A stretch of 64,000 nt of DNA from Brachynemurus nebulosus (Eukaryota; Arthropoda; Insecta; Neuroptera; Myrmeleontidae). The stretch lies in contig JAPWDM010000001.1 of NCBI GenBank assembly GCA_035578155.1, positions 168,427,498 to 168,491,497 of the forward strand, read 5' to 3'. How positions within the stretch are numbered: the stretch's first letter is position 1; each line of letters opens with the position of its first letter. Made by a program: the position numbers and the translations under genes. The notes beneath the pieces were generated by a model that did no database searches, was not told the DNA's origin, and worked only from the letters and a program-made list of their open reading frames with translations. Positions 47,329-59,959 of the stretch are shown here, in pieces.

Positions 47329-47918
47329 GAGAGATGAGCTAAACGGTTATTTTCTATAATAACTGTTATTGCAATAACAGTTACTGAAAAATAACTGTTA
47401 TTTATAACAGTTATTATAATAACTGGTATGGTATTTGGATATTTAACATATTGTAAGATATTCGATATGCGTATAAACGGCTCCGTTAGTGAAATATGCA
47501 CAGATCTATAATACTGACGGATACTAAATAATCTGCAATATCTGTTCAAATATACTTGTCTATACAAGGATTTAGGCTTTATATACACAATTTTAACAAT
47601 TTTATGGATACAAAATTACAAATACAAATAGATAACTGTACAATAGACAATAGTTCATTATTAAGGGTTTTTTAAATGTGCTACAATAGAAAATGTGTAA
47701 CTTGCCTGGGGCGTTATTATTTTGAAATTCTCCGTAGGTGGTTAAAATAAATTACTGTGATCCTTGCTTTCGAATATATTAATATTGCCCTATGTTATCG
47801 ATATTTCCAAAGGAGTTATTTAAGTAACCAGTTACTGGGTATTCCAGTTATTGACGATAACTGTTATCTTTCTATACTAGTTACAAAATAACAGTTATTG
47901 ATATATCGATTATCTCTA
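47329..47918. mobile_element. hAT MITE, 590 bp
   Basis: Perfect 8-bp duplication GCTCCTAC (47321-47328, 47919-47926). Short termini GAGAGATGAGC and, reverse-complemented, TAGAGATAATC match at 9 of 11. AATAACTGTTATT and variants are iterated in both subterminal regions (47345-47425 and 47845-47900). Confidence 0.82.
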
Positions 47919-47926
47919 GCTCCTAC

Positions 47927-48756
47927 CATAAAGCAACATGTATTAAAGGTACGCGCCAAAGAAGTCGACTGGATAAATAGAACTCGAAATATCATATTAA
48001 CCAGCTTGAAAATGATAGTCAAAGGTCAAAGTTCTAGGATTCAGTAAAATATTCAAGTCTAAGTTTGCCTTACCTTTCTTCATTTTTTCAGAATTATTGG
48101 GTACGTCTGAGTCTACTCGCCTTCACAGTGAAAACCGTCACTGGTTCTATCGAATCCGTATTATTTATACTAAAATAACCTTAATCAACTATTGGTAATA
48201 ACTGTAATTCAAATTGTCGCTTCGCTTACCTTTATATAAATTATGAGTTTTCTTCGTAAAAGACCATTATATTGTCTCAAAATGTAAAGCTATTTATATT
48301 TTATCATATTGATACGAGTACGTTTGTGATGCTTCTAAAAAGATAAATTTTAAATAAATATTGTGTAATAATAATTTTGCAATTAAAGTTTGCTGAAGTT
48401 ATTCTTTTTTTTTTCGAAAATCCAATTCTAATCTTTCTTATACCGAATATTATTTTAAATTCAATTAAAAACTTTGTCTACAGCAATGCTATTTTACATT
48501 TTATTTTTTTATTCTAATAAAATATGCACGTAGAAAAAAAGTACGAATGGAATATAAATTTAGAGGGTGATTCAAGAAGATAAGTAGATCATATTTTAAA
48601 TAGAAACTTTCCATAAACGAAATGTGAAGTTGTTTCCTTCTTAGGGCTTTGTAGTCAAAACCATGAAACCGTTGTAATTGCGCTAAATCCATCCGTCTGT
48701 TTGTCCATCACATCCTCAAAAACAAAAAAAAAATTGTGGAAATGAAAATTTAAATT
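47927..48756. other. AT-rich DNA, nothing recognised
   Basis: No paired ends or coding signal. Confidence 0.45.
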
Positions 48757-49045
48757 TTAACCCTTAACCGGTAAGGTGAATTTTTATAATACTCACAGTA
48801 AAGTGATGTTTGAGAGACATCAACAAATTAACATACCGCGGGCTGGTAACATAGATAGCCAAAACTGGAAACCACACGTATATGCATTGATCAAACACTC
48901 CCCTTACGCTAGCAGGGTAAAATTTCCCCTAAACCATAAAAGAATACACAAACGTTCAGTTAACAAAAACAAGCAGGGAGGAAGAAAACTGAAAGAATAT
49001 ATTTGTATACGACTCACAGACATCACCTTACCGGTTAAAGGTTAA
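48757..49045. mobile_element. piggyBac-like MITE, 289 bp with TTAA targets
   Basis: TTAA at both ends. Inverted termini CCCTTAACCGGTAAGGTGA and CCTTTAACCGGTAAGGTGA differ at two positions. The CC(C/T) start plus TTAA is the piggyBac signature. One 89-codon frame runs from near the left end through the right TTAA but has no piggyBac domain. Confidence 0.9.
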
Positions 49046-49079
49046 AATGAAATTGTATTTTCTTTACCAGTTTTATTCA

Positions 49080-49500
49080 TTTTCAAGCCCAATTTACAAA
49101 ATTTTTACCATATTTACCAAAATATCTGTCGTATTTTTTAAATAATAATTCCAAAATTTTGAAAAATATAGATACTAGCACTTGATCAGAACATTCAATT
49201 AAAATTGGAATTATTATTTAAAATTCAAGGCTAAATAATAAGAGGATATGGTGAAGATGAATAAAATTTTTTGTGTTCTGCAAATAATTCCAAAAATAAT
49301 TTGATGTATTCGTTTATGTGGGATATCGTTAGAAACATATTTTACAATGAAGTTAAGGTTTAGATATTTTTCATTTTTAAGCCTCATTTATGAAATATCT
49401 TTATTTCTTCCTATAACTTTTTAACTGTGAATTCAAAAATTTGAAAAAGTTATAAATAGTAGCACTTGCTGAGAACTTGCAACTAAAGTTATCTTGGATA
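49080..49500 (+). repeat. Diverged ~290-bp tandem duplication
   Basis: Segments at about 49077-49210 and 49370-49500 share, in order, CATTTT.AAGCC, TTTGAAAAA...ATA...TAGCACTTG and GAAC.T.CAA.TAAA. Identity is modest. Confidence 0.45.
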
Positions 49501-51260
49501 ATTATGTAATTGACTCTTATAATAACATATTATGTGTAAGCAACATTGTCAAATATATTTATCTGTTTTGTGTGATAAACCGTAGAAAATATATTTTATT
49601 TCAAAAGTTGTGAAATATTTTAACTTACAGACTACGCAACCCCGAACCAATGCGTGCCCGGCATGCACTTGGTCAATTTTTATATCAGATGTTACAGGTG
49701 TAGATATCAGTTTATACATAGCCAAAAATTGCTTCTTTAAGAATTTATTCTTACTCTTTTGGTACATTGTTTTTGGGAGATATTTAGAATAATTTCAGTT
49801 TTAAAATATTCTGTATTACATTACGTACATTATTTTGTAGTATTGATGGCAGTCTTTACGTAATCACCCGGTACCTATATTATAATAATACTGTTCAGGC
49901 AGAAACAAAAATGATAAATTGAAAGATATTATTTTGGAGATTTGGTGAAACGGTAAAGTTTTTAACTTTTAATTTAATATAAAAATTCATTAGCGTTAGA
50001 TAGAAAATTTGGTCTCGTGATTACGAGTGTTTGGCGCGCACAACATACATATTTCATTATCAATTAATTTCGGTAATTTTATGGTTTAAATATGGTATAG
50101 ATAGATAATGGTATACTTATTACAATGTAGAAGAATGGTTGAGTTTGATAACGCGACTGTAATTAAGAAAATTTTGTTGCTGTAACGGTGTAACATAAAT
50201 ATAATTGTTAAGATCATAAAAGGTTTTTTTTTCTTAATTTCATGGAAATTATTAAATATGCAAAATTATTACGTTTTTAGTCGGGCCTATCAATTTTTCC
50301 GACGTCGGCAGACACCAGGACCCCACCCCTTCTTAACTTTCTTATATTTATTTTTTTTTTTTTTTTGCTTCCAAGTGTATCAAGTTAGCGAACGGTTTTT
50401 AATCACTTTTAAAAAGTGAAAATTTTGTGCCATTCGAATACCTTTAGAAGTTTCCTGACCAATTTTGGCTCTGTGCCTATCGGTTTACCCATTTGTGTGA
50501 CCGTAAAATCTTCCAACGCGCATAATTTCAATACTATTCAATCGACTTTGATCCTACGAGGAATTTTTTTGCCTTTTCTATCATTTGTCATACTTTGCGT
50601 CCATACGTAGCCAAATGCTCTTAATTATGACATTATAAATGTTGATGTTTCTGTTTTTCTTGTTATACATTTACACCATAAAACAGAACTTATTGCACAT
50701 ATATGGTGGCTCTACTTATGTTTTATGTTTTATCCCTAAGGTCAATCCCATTCTTCCAATTTAATCCAATAAATAAGAGTCTACTATTCTGAGCTTACCT
50801 TATCAGAATAATAATTGATTACGTATAGATACTTATTATTCCTATTCCACAGAGTTCTATTATTACTCAAATAAGTAGACTCGATGCACATTATTATCTT
50901 GAGTAAAAGCCCCACAAGTTTATTGCAGTTTAATTTTCTCCATAAAATTTCTTTTTTCTTTTTTTTTTTAAAATATAGTTATCTCCTTTGTTTTCAATTT
51001 TTTTATGTAACCTTCACTGATTACCCTATATCTGAATATATTTAGGTAGGTATATGATAATAGTTTTACTTTTCTGTCATCTAAGCTTTCTACATTTTAT
51101 TTTTAAATTACCGAAAGAAAAGATGAAGTGAAACTTTAAGTTTGTATGATGATGGGACTTTAAAAAATTTCTTTTTATTGTTATTGCGTACCATAAAGTT
51201 ATTTAAGGTTATTGCGTTCACAAGAATATAATAATATATGGATAATGTAACTACATTCTT
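49501..51260. other. No gene recognised
   Basis: AT-rich DNA with short unrelated frames. CGACGTCGGCAGACACC near 50299 is a short GC-richer patch without partner. Confidence 0.4.
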
Positions 51261-51263
51261 TTT

Positions 51264-51385
51264 TAGCGAATTTCCAAAACTGGAAATTCAGCTTTTACGC
51301 CAGGTGTCATGGTGCGACCTAAGCCCGAGACCATATCAGAAATATGTTTTGAGGTCCCTAGAATACGAAAATGATATTCACTAAA

Positions 51386-51479
<94 letters not shown>

Positions 51480-51760
51480 CCGCGCGATAACTCTCGAACG
51501 AAACGTTTAATGCTTATGAAATTTTGTGTGCGAATTCGATTTTCCAAATCGTTGGATGAGTTCGTTAGCCAGACACGTCGGATGCCCAGAAGTAGGTTTT
51601 CCGGGCGTTTTTTGTCAACAAAATGAGTTTTTTGCCAGAATTAAGCAATTTTTCAAATTTTTTTTTACACTAAGCCATTGTAAAAGGTAAAACGCATAAA
51701 AAATGTTTTTATACCGTTGCTCTAAATTACTTACTTTTCGAGAAAAACTAGGAAATATGT
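51264..51760 (-). mobile_element. Helentron-like (HINE) element, 5'-truncated, reverse orientation
   Basis: At its 3' end, which is the left side here, sits a perfect stem-loop GAATTTCCA-AAAC-TGGAAATTC (51268-51289) next to TAGCG. It then shows AAGCCCGAGACCATATCAGA, AAAATGATATTCACTAAAAT, a (TA)n tract, TCCGCGCGATAACTCTCGAA, GGATGAGTTCGTTAGCCAGA and TTACACTAAGCC, matching the 21.6-kb copy block by block in reverse. The 5' start (ATACCCC...) was not found, so the right boundary is approximate. Confidence 0.7.
51389..51475. repeat. (TA)n microsatellite inside Helentron-like element
   Basis: About 87 bp of TA at the same internal position as in the 22.3-kb copy. Confidence 0.97.
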
Positions 51761-53590
51761 CGTTCTCCATTTCACTCGCACTCGCATTCTTTTTTTTTCT
51801 GTCTCATTTTTTGCGAGCTAAATTCGAAAAAAGCCGCTTTATAAGTAGCGTGTCATGATTTTTTTAATCCAATTTAACGATTCGGCTATATTCTATTTCT
51901 CTGTCAGTTAAATGTTTTTATAATGTATCTCTGTTCCATTTTTTTTTACAAAAAAAATCCCGACGATATCTGTTATGTGATATGATCAGAATTTAGATTA
52001 TATTTACACCTTCCTAAAATTAATAAGAGTTTGCTTCAATCGTATAAAAATTACGTTAAATCATATTCAAACAATAATATTTTTACGTAATTTTTTATCC
52101 AATTGACAATACAGTTATGATTAGAATTGTATAATCAGAGCATTCTAATATTAAATACTTTTGCACATTCAATTTTTTTTTTTAACAAAGAAAAATTTTT
52201 TTAAATTTTGACACATTCTTTTATGAAATTTCGATTAAGAAATATTAAAAAATTTTAAAGTGAATCATTTAAAAAGAGTTAAAAATAAATTAAAAAGGAA
52301 ACATTTCTCTATTTTAACATATTTGTAAAGAAAATTTTACAGTTTACTTACAGTTTTTTGAAAAAATGTAATAACATTTTTACATACAATAAAGATTATA
52401 TTTGAACGGTAGGAAATCCACAAATTTTTTTTTATTTCTTTAATTAATTATTAAATTTGGTTTTAGAAGAAAATCTTCGTCTAATTCGCTCCAAGCCGAA
52501 AGTATAGCCACTAATAAGGACATTCCACTGTTAAAATAAATGGAAAATATATTGAAATTTATTTAATGAAAGCCATTCATACACATTTTTAAAATATCCT
52601 TTTGAATTATATAACAAATAAAATCTGTGTAAAAAAATCTAATTGACGTGTTTTTTCTCAATTTGCTAATATTAAGTAAGGCTCGTTAATTAGGGAGTGA
52701 TTGTGTTAAAATTTTAATATAAAATATGGTAATTTTAACCCTCTTTAAAAGAACATTTCGATTTTAACAATAAAAAAATTTTAAAAAGTGTTTTCGTTTT
52801 TCCCGGATTACCAAAAACTGTTCATAGGCATATCTGTGACTAAAGTTGCCTCCCTTTCTTAAGAAAATAAAGTATTTTTAAAATTTTGTGCAAAAGAATA
52901 AAACACAATTAACGAAAAAAAAGTACGCGTTTCCATATTTTTAAGATTTTGTAGTACAAGAAAATCCTTATAAATTCATCATATCTGTTATTGCATTTAC
53001 TAGCTTTTACGCAATTTAATAAACAAAAGTCTGAAAATGGACGTAGAATCTCACTGTTATTAATTATTATGTCTTAGTCTTTTGAAAAATTATTTTTTGA
53101 ACTAAAATAAGAATAGGAGGAATATAAACTTAGGGGTAAACGACAGGAGTATATAAACTTTATTTTAGATTCTACGTTTATTTTTACAGAAAATCATCAA
53201 GTACCTATTATTTCTTTTTTGAATGTATAAATACAAAAAGTTCGAAATTATTTTATATTAGAATTTCAATTTTGGTCGACCCTACGGGTTGTCCCCATTT
53301 ACTCTTTTCTCGTCTCTTTTGACCCCAATTTTTCATAGAGAAGAAATTATACGATTTTTGTTAATTTTTCAAAAACCACCGATATTTTTAAATTTTTTTG
53401 GATACTGCTGATAAAGTGACCATCTTCGCGTAAATTTTTAATATATTAAAGATTAGGTACTCATAAAATAAATACAAAAAAATACGGTGTGAAGTCGGAA
53501 TGCGTACCTATTCATCCTTGTCTACGGTAGCACATTTTTTATTGACATAAATATTAGAAACGCAGGAAAAGAGACCAGGAATCAACATAG
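51761..53590. other. AT-rich DNA, no gene recognised
   Basis: No element termini or coding signal. Many homopolymer runs. Confidence 0.45.
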
Positions 53591-53616
53591 AAGTGGATTA
53601 TGGTACGATATATTTT

Positions 53617-54350
53617 CTGAAAAAAGTGCTTAGGACCAAAGTTATAGAGTTCAAAGTGATGCACTTGATGATCTTGAAGCACTTGACTCTCGTGATGCAC
53701 TTGACTTTGAAGTTGACCTTGAGGTCAATTTCCAAAGTCATTTGAAAATCATTTAATATTTTTCAAAAGGAGTAGTTTACTTTTCATCCCTAAATGGTTC
53801 AAAGTATATTCGAACGAATTTCACATGCAAGATAGAAAATAAGTGATCAAGAAGTAATTTTGAAAAATACTTGCTCAATCGCAATCGGAAAAATAATAGT
53901 TAATCATATGTTGAATTGAATTCCTAATATGATAACTATAGAGTAGCAATAAAAATTTTAAAAAATTTTGAAAATTTCTAATATAACATAAAGTTAATGT
54001 TTAACTTACAATTGGAGTGATATTAAATCTTTTCTTAACTTCTAAAATTACTTACTTTTTCTTACGTTTTCTTCTAATTTTTTCTATAAATTTGCGCCTA
54101 TTTTTTCATTTCGTCAGGTTTTTATTTTTTTTATTTTAGAAAAATAACGCAACAAATCAATTTTGAAGATAGATTGAGTCAATACATGAAATTACTGCTT
54201 ATAGGTACAGGATATGGTCAAAGTTCGGCAATGGCTAATCATTTTCAACTGACCTTGAAAATCGATTTCAGGGTCACTATCAAGTGCATCGCTTTAAATT
54301 CTACAAATTTGGTACTCAGCCCTTTTTTCAAAAAATATGCCGTTTCAAAA
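53617..54350. mobile_element. Degenerate inverted-repeat element
   Basis: GTGATGCACTTGATGATCTT near 53657 and its inverse around 54285 (AAGTGCATCGC) anchor two diverged arms. TTTTCTGAAAAAAGTGCTTA near 53612 pairs with the inverse region near 54325. CTTGAGGTCAATTTCCAAAG pairs with the inverse of CTTTGGAAAT-like sequence only loosely. Internally, GATGCACTTGA is repeated at 53659 and 53694. Ends and target were not defined. Confidence 0.45.
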
Positions 54351-54699
54351 ATATTTAGCTATAACTGTTTTCATCTACAGAGGTTGAATGGTGTTTTCTA
54401 CCCCTAAAAAGCGTATTTAGCCGAAATAAAAAAACACGTATTTAATATTTTTCGCTGTTTAATAAGTATGTTAAGTTCCATTCAAATTGGCAAGTATTAG
54501 TTGGGTAGTGTTATTTGTCAGAATGTTTTGCCGATCTAGTTTTTTCAATATTTCTTTGCTCGTTTTCAGAATTTGTATTTTAATTTCTACGGACAAATAA
54601 CTCATTCTTTTCTTCGATTTTAGTAACTTTTATTTGCTGATGTTGACCATTAATTGATCGAAACATATCAAATATTTTTCAATGATTTTTTTAGCGAAT

Positions 54700-55186
54700 G
54701 TCGAAAATTTTGAAAATTTTTTCACCGTTAGTAAGTTAAAGTATTTGAATTCATTAAGTAATTAAATGATGTCCACAAGAACCTTACGAACTACCATAAG
54801 TTATATGAGATCCCTAGGACCCGTTTTTTACTGTTAGGATAAACTTTTTACTAAAATTATTTTAGATGAATAAAGGTTATGTTGTATGATTTCCGCCAGG
54901 GTTTACTGTTCCCATTATTGTAAAAAATAAACTAACCGACCGATTTTGAAAATTTTTTCACTGTTAGAGAACTAAATTATTTTAGATGGATACAACTATG
55001 CTGCACAAAGTCCGTTCGGGTTCTTGGGTTCCAAAAATATCAAAACTAATTACCCAGCCGATTTTAAAAAATCTTTTACTCTTAGAAAGCTAAACTATTT
55101 TAAATAGGTACAGTTCTTAGATGAGATCCGCCAGTCCCCAAAATTTGGAAATTCGCTATGTTATGCAGATGCTGCGACAGGGGTAT
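54700..55186 (-). mobile_element. Helentron-like (HINE) 5' part with tandem block
   Basis: Reading the minus strand from 55186: ATACCCCTGTCGCAGCATCT, the subterminal TAGCGAATTTCCAA, then GGCGGATCTCATCT and three tandem units containing CTAACAGT...AAAATTTTCAAAATCGGTCG (inverse copies at about 54710, 54945 and 55063, spaced about 235 and 118 bp, i.e. multiples of ~118). No 3' stem-loop was found. Confidence 0.65.
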
Positions 55187-55433
55187 TTTTTTTTGAAAAT
55201 TGTCAGAAAAGAAAAACGAAAATGAAATGTACATACACTTGAATATGACGTGTACACTTGTAAGTGTAGCGGGCGCCGACTGCCAGACACATAAATTTCC
55301 ATGTGGAAAATCATATTATAGCAACTGTATTGTGTAATGAAACTTTATGAATCTATTGAGACGTTTATACAGAGTGATTCATGTGTAACGTCAAACATGA
55401 TCATTTGAAGACATCAGTGGATAACGATGTTAT

Positions 55434-55510
55434 GCACGGAGGGAAAAAGATGGAATATTTAGTGTATAGCACATTAAAGTGATCACAGACCAAATATTCT
55501 AAAATTTTTG
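55434..55510 (+). mobile_element. Solo CACGGAG-type MITE end
   Basis: CACGGAGGGAAAAAGATGGA followed by ATATTTAGTGTATAGCACAT matches, inverted, the block ending at 33846. The far end is missing. Confidence 0.6.
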
Positions 55511-55521
55511 TTGACTTAGTA

Positions 55522-55806
55522 GAAGGGGGGGGGGTAAATGGGGTACTCCAAAAATTTGGTAAAAATTTTTATATTTTCAAATTTGATAATATTGAAAACC
55601 AAATAGTTTTTCGTTTGATAACATATAAAAATATTTTGAATGTTTAACTAGAAAAATATTGATAATATAAATTTATGTATAGTAAGAATTATTAAAAAAA
55701 AAATAATTATTTTTCGCCTTTGCATTCACTACTAATATAAATGGTGATTCGTTTTACTTAAATTACTCCTAAAAAAATATTATTATTTAATAGCTCCGTC
55801 TTCTTG

Positions 55807-55866
<60 letters not shown>

Positions 55867-56041
55867 CTTACATTATTAAGGGGCACCCCATTTTGCCCGC
55901 AAAAAAAAATTTTTTTTTCTTACGGCAGCTCGAAATTTGATTATTTTACTTTAATTACGACTGAAAATAAGATTCAGCATATTTCCTTAAAATCATAACG
56001 GTTTCTTAAGTACCCCGTTTTGTCCCCCCCCCTGCCTCCCA
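55522..56041. mobile_element. Candidate TA-flanked element with G-tract ends
   Basis: GAAGGGGGGGGGGTAAATGG at the left and CCGTTTTGTCCCCCCCCCTG at the right are inverted. Both contain GGGGTACT/AGTACCCC just inside. TA flanks are plausible. The middle has a (TA)n tract (55810-55863) and a further GGGGCACCCCATTTTGCCCG motif. Confidence 0.55.
55810..55863. repeat. (TA)n microsatellite, about 54 bp
   Basis: Uninterrupted TA dinucleotides. Confidence 0.97.
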
Positions 56042-56044
56042 TAT

Positions 56045-56123
56045 ACAGTAAAGATTATAGTGCCAGCACTAAATAAAAAGTAATTTATTTAATTATTAGT
56101 GCTGGCACTCTAATCTTTACTAT
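56045..56123. repeat. 79-bp CAGTAAAGATT hairpin, copy 2
   Basis: CAGTAAAGATTATAGTGCCA at the left and its near-inverse at the right, around an AT-rich loop. It is homologous to 33681-33761. In both places it adjoins the same MITE-end sequence within a few hundred bases. Confidence 0.75.
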
Positions 56124-56126
56124 GTA

Positions 56127-57055
56127 GGGGAAACCGGGTCAAAAACGTATAGCTAAGGATTTAGCGTTGTATTTCATTCATTTTAAAACGTAAATGTATG
56201 AAACCAACGTTTACAATTAGTCAGTTTCCTAAGGAACATAATCAAATCAACATATTTCGGATAATCCCAATACTAACAAAAATAACACGAAAAATTCAAA
56301 CCATTATTTAATACGGTTTTACCCCGATACATGGACAAGACCGTATACTATACTCAACACCGAAGAATCGATTTAAATCATCTTAAGCCTTTGCGCGTTG
56401 AAGAACCCAAATCATTTTTTTGTTTGAATTTGTTGACTCAGTCTTGTATAATGTTGATGTTTGTTGACCTGACATGTTCGAGCAGTTTTGAAATACCTCA
56501 TGGTTCCGTCAAAAATAGCTTTAACGGCTTTTCTCATGTTATTCGAATCCCATTTTTTTACTAGTAATAGTAATGTTATGTTTATGTGGTATCTTTTTTA
56601 CAACTAATAATAAAAAATCAGTTTAGTTCATATTCATACGTCCAAGTCAAAATCATATATAGGCCGGTTTTACCCCGTACGGCTTTGACCCAGAGATCTA
56701 TGTGTAAACAGATAATTCACTACCACCTATGCAAATCGATTTTGTCGAAACCAATATTGTAAATTACGAGTAAATACACACACTTTAACATAACTGATTG
56801 GAGACTAATTTGTGGTACACATAAACTTAACTATTTTTTCTTGAATTTTCACAAAAATAAGATCAAGTCTATCAAAAAACACTAAAATGAAATATTTTGA
56901 AAACGTTCATGCTAATCGCTACAAGTGTTTGTTGACGAATAGCTCTCATTGGTGGACGCTGTTGAGCGGCTTGCGTTTCGGAAATTTTAGTTAATAGAAA
57001 TAATAGACCTACTATACTGTTTTACCCTGATATACGATTTTGTACAGGTTTCCCC
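56127..57055 (-). mobile_element. pogo-type non-autonomous element (929 bp)
   Basis: Termini GGGGAAACCGGGTCAAAAAC and, reverse-complemented, GGGGAAACCTGTACAAAATC, flanked by TA (56125-56126, 57056-57057). Iterated GTTTTACCC(C/T)G motifs at about 56314, 56665 and 57019. The minus strand contains the N-terminal DNA-binding part of a pogo-family transposase. Confidence 0.85.
56412..56561 (-). pseudogene. pogo-family transposase N-terminal psq helix-turn-helix fragment
   Basis: The minus-strand frame reads KKWDSNNMRKAVKAIFDG, then TMRYFKTARTCQVNKHQH, and stops at 56414-56412. The order W-x-x-x-x-M-x-x-A-(V/I)-x-A-x-x-x-G-x-M, then K-x-A-x-x-x-x-V, is the psq/CENP-B N-terminal helix-turn-helix that binds transposon ends. 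The usual T-L-x-x-(R/Y) that closes the domain is degraded (HYTRLSQQ). No initiator ATG is preserved in frame close upstream, and the downstream linker and DDE core are missing. TA-flanked ends agree with the pogo assignment. Confidence 0.72.
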
Positions 57056-57277
57056 TAGGTATATTTTTTTTATATTATTTATTGAAAAATTAACTTATTT
57101 ATACTTACTCAACCCGTGAGTTTATTTTTGTGGCCTCAGTAAATATAATACACTATGTTAACTTGATTTATTAGTCTACGCTTTTATTTTCAGTATTTAA
57201 TACAATTAAAATATTGTGAGATTGTGACACTTATTTTCTAAAATATTGTTAACATTTCAAAATATGGACAGCAACCA

Positions 57278-57600
57278 GAGCCGAATATACATAAGGGCAC
57301 TTGAAATACGTGCTCCGGGACCCCTACACAATAGGGGCCTCCACAAAATTGAATAATATCTCAAAATTAAGGAATAGAATAGAAAAGATAAACGCTTTTT
57401 TGTTTTTTTGCTCACGAACCCTATATTTTGGGACAGCAAAATTTCGGAAATTCTCCAAGGAGACTTTCACAAAAGTACTCAATAGCCCCCACATCTGAAA
57501 TGTTAGGGGCCACCACATTAGAAGTGACCGGGGGCTTCCACAGAAGCAAAGCCAGCCGTGAGAGCAATGCTTGACTAATCTGATTTGTTGCACACGGGCA
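57278..57600. mobile_element. Probable decayed hAT element
   Basis: CAGAGCCGAATATACATAAG at the left, and CCGGGACCCCTACACAATAG, GGGGCC(T/A)CCAC-type and CCGGGGGCTTCCAC motifs inside, resemble a common decayed hAT type. The right end near 57555 (GCCAGCCGTGAGAGC) is a poor inverse of the left. Confidence 0.4.
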
Positions 57601-59412
57601 AAAAATTCTGAAAACTTCTATTTTTGATTTTTTTTTTTTTTTTTTGAATTATTTTTTAAAAAGAAATCGAAAGATTAATTTTACTACTACATTTAGAACA
57701 ACTGAAACACTCTATATCATTTTAAAAAATGTAGCTTTAGCATTTGTGTAGAATAATATCAACATACAATTTTTTTCGATACAAGAACACGTTGCTGCTT
57801 GAATCGATAACAAAAAATACAGTTAAAAATGGCAAATTGGGATGAATTTTTTTTCTTAAATCGTACACTTTCTACATAAATCACGTAGCCTTCCACAGGT
57901 ATTTCCAAATAGGGTAATTTTATATTGCTTCATTATTATTGAAACTTAAAAAGAATTGTCGAGATATTTTTAAATTTCTAAAATTTATTTTCCATATAAT
58001 TCGCGAAATTCCGTAAATGATATGCGTTCATAGACAGGATAGTTGTTTTTTACTGTATTTCATAATGATTTGACCAAGTTTTCCTTAGGAATTAAAACAT
58101 TTTTGAGAAAACAAGTAAGTTGAAATACACTCTCCCAATAATGTCGCGCTACAATTTCTCATTTCCACCATAGTGGTACGTCGTTTCTAGGAACTAAGAA
58201 CTGGAACGGAATTTATAACTTTATCATTGGAATTTTATCGGCTGAATATAGAAGTGGCGCTATTGAGAGCGCTGAGCATGATTTTTGTGGAGTGAAAAAT
58301 AAGGTGTAAGTAACTGGTTCTATTTTTCGTTAAAACATATTCCCCTCCGTTTCTGTAACTGGTGGCAGCGTTGAGAGAGAGTGTTGTATCCGAATTGTGC
58401 TATATATAACGATATATATTTGGGGTAAATAGTTAATTTTCAAACTAGAACAACTATTTACCTTAATACTCGTAGAAGTTAAGATTATTAAAATCTATTT
58501 AGACAGTCAGAAATTTTCGAAAAAAAATATCTTTTTGATTATTACCGCTTCTCTACGCCAGGAAGAAACCTTTGTTTGGGGGATAAATTGAAGGATTTTA
58601 TCATCTGAAGTTATAAATTTATTATTCAGCATAGTTCCTCGGTATTTCTTGCAGGGCCTAGCTTTCAACACTTGCTTTAACTTCTACTTGTATCAATAAC
58701 GTAATTATAAATAATGATGAGAGTGATCTTTACTCTAGACAAATAGTCTGCAGTAGCAGCTTAAACTCTACTATTCTTTGAATGACGGATCACAAAGAAA
58801 TCTATTTTAAACAACAGTTTTGGTTGAAATTAATTTGTCTTTATAGTTTTTACGCTAAAAGCTTTCCAAAAAAAAAATCTAAAGTTTTCATATTTCACTA
58901 ATAATACGATTAAAAGTTTTGTTACCAAACACCAAATAAATTACATAGTTACCAACGTAAATAAAACAAAAATTGAATATAGTCTACCACGGTCTAGTAA
59001 CCCGACCAATACAAATTTTAAGTAAACTTGTCTATTACATTAGAACAGCGTTGTAGAAAATAATAAACTTATAAACAGTAAAACGGTAACATGGTGTAAA
59101 TGTAAAACACAGACGATCAATGAACAAATTGCTTCAAGCTATTTGTCTATCTGTCTGTCTGGTTAGTTTGCAAATGAAAAATTATGATAGTATTGAAGCT
59201 ACAGATTGAATAAGCGGGTAGTGAAACAGCTGATAAAAGGGTTGCTTTGAGTAAATTAAAGTTGATCGGACGTTAAATTCAATAACGGAATATTTGCAAG
59301 ATAAAGTACTCGTATATTCTATGCTGAAAAAAATATAGTGTTTAGATTGCGGGTCTTTACAACATTAGGTGGCGTAGCTTTTCGCTATTTTCACTGTCGA
59401 AATATTATAAGT
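57601..59412. other. No gene recognised
   Basis: AT-rich with a less AT-rich patch at 58170-58390 that includes GTGGCGCTATTGAGAGCGCT. Nothing further could be supported. Confidence 0.4.
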
Positions 59413-59594
59413 CAAGGCTTCTTAAACTATGGGTCGCAACCCCATTTGGGGTCGCTTAGCGAAGTCTTGGGGTCATAGCGAAAATTTTTTTTATACGTAC
59501 ATATATATTGTTACCTAATCAATAAATCCTTATGAAATACTTACATATATATCTCTGTTTGGGATCGCGAATGAAAAAAGTTTATGAAGCCCTG
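59413..59594. mobile_element. Short hAT MITE, 182 bp
   Basis: Left end CAAGGCTTCTTAAACTATGG with GTCGCAACCCC. The right end, reverse-complemented, is CAGGGCTTCATAAACTTTTT with CGCGATCCC. Flanking 8-mers TTATAAGT and ATATAACT match at 6 of 8. The CAGxGCTTCxTAAAC start with GTCGCGACCCC is a widespread hAT end type. Confidence 0.78.
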
Positions 59595-59959
59595 ATATAA
59601 CTGACTGTCCTTTTCTTACTTCACTATAATATAAAAAAAAGTTATTTTATCTAATCTTTAGTGAGTGTAGTGATTTGCACTCTTCAGATACTCAACCTTT
59701 AGTTTAAGCCTTTTAAGTAAAGAAAATACTTTTCAATATTTTCAAAATTTCGACAATAATTGATATCTTTTGAATGGTTTGATCGACTTTGTTAAAAAAA
59801 AAAAAATACATAATATTATATAGGTCATTGAGATACCTCGTAAATTGTTATAGTGGTAAAAAAGGGATTTTGAATATCAAAAAAAATTAAAAAATGTGGA
59901 AAAACTTTTTTAGTTATCATGAAAATTGACAGCATTGAAAATAAAGCACCTCTAATATT

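Noticed and set aside
48776..49045. 89-codon frame across the piggyBac-like MITE
   Set aside because: It ends in the element terminus itself and shows no piggyBac transposase feature. An open frame of this length in a 289-bp element is plausible by chance.
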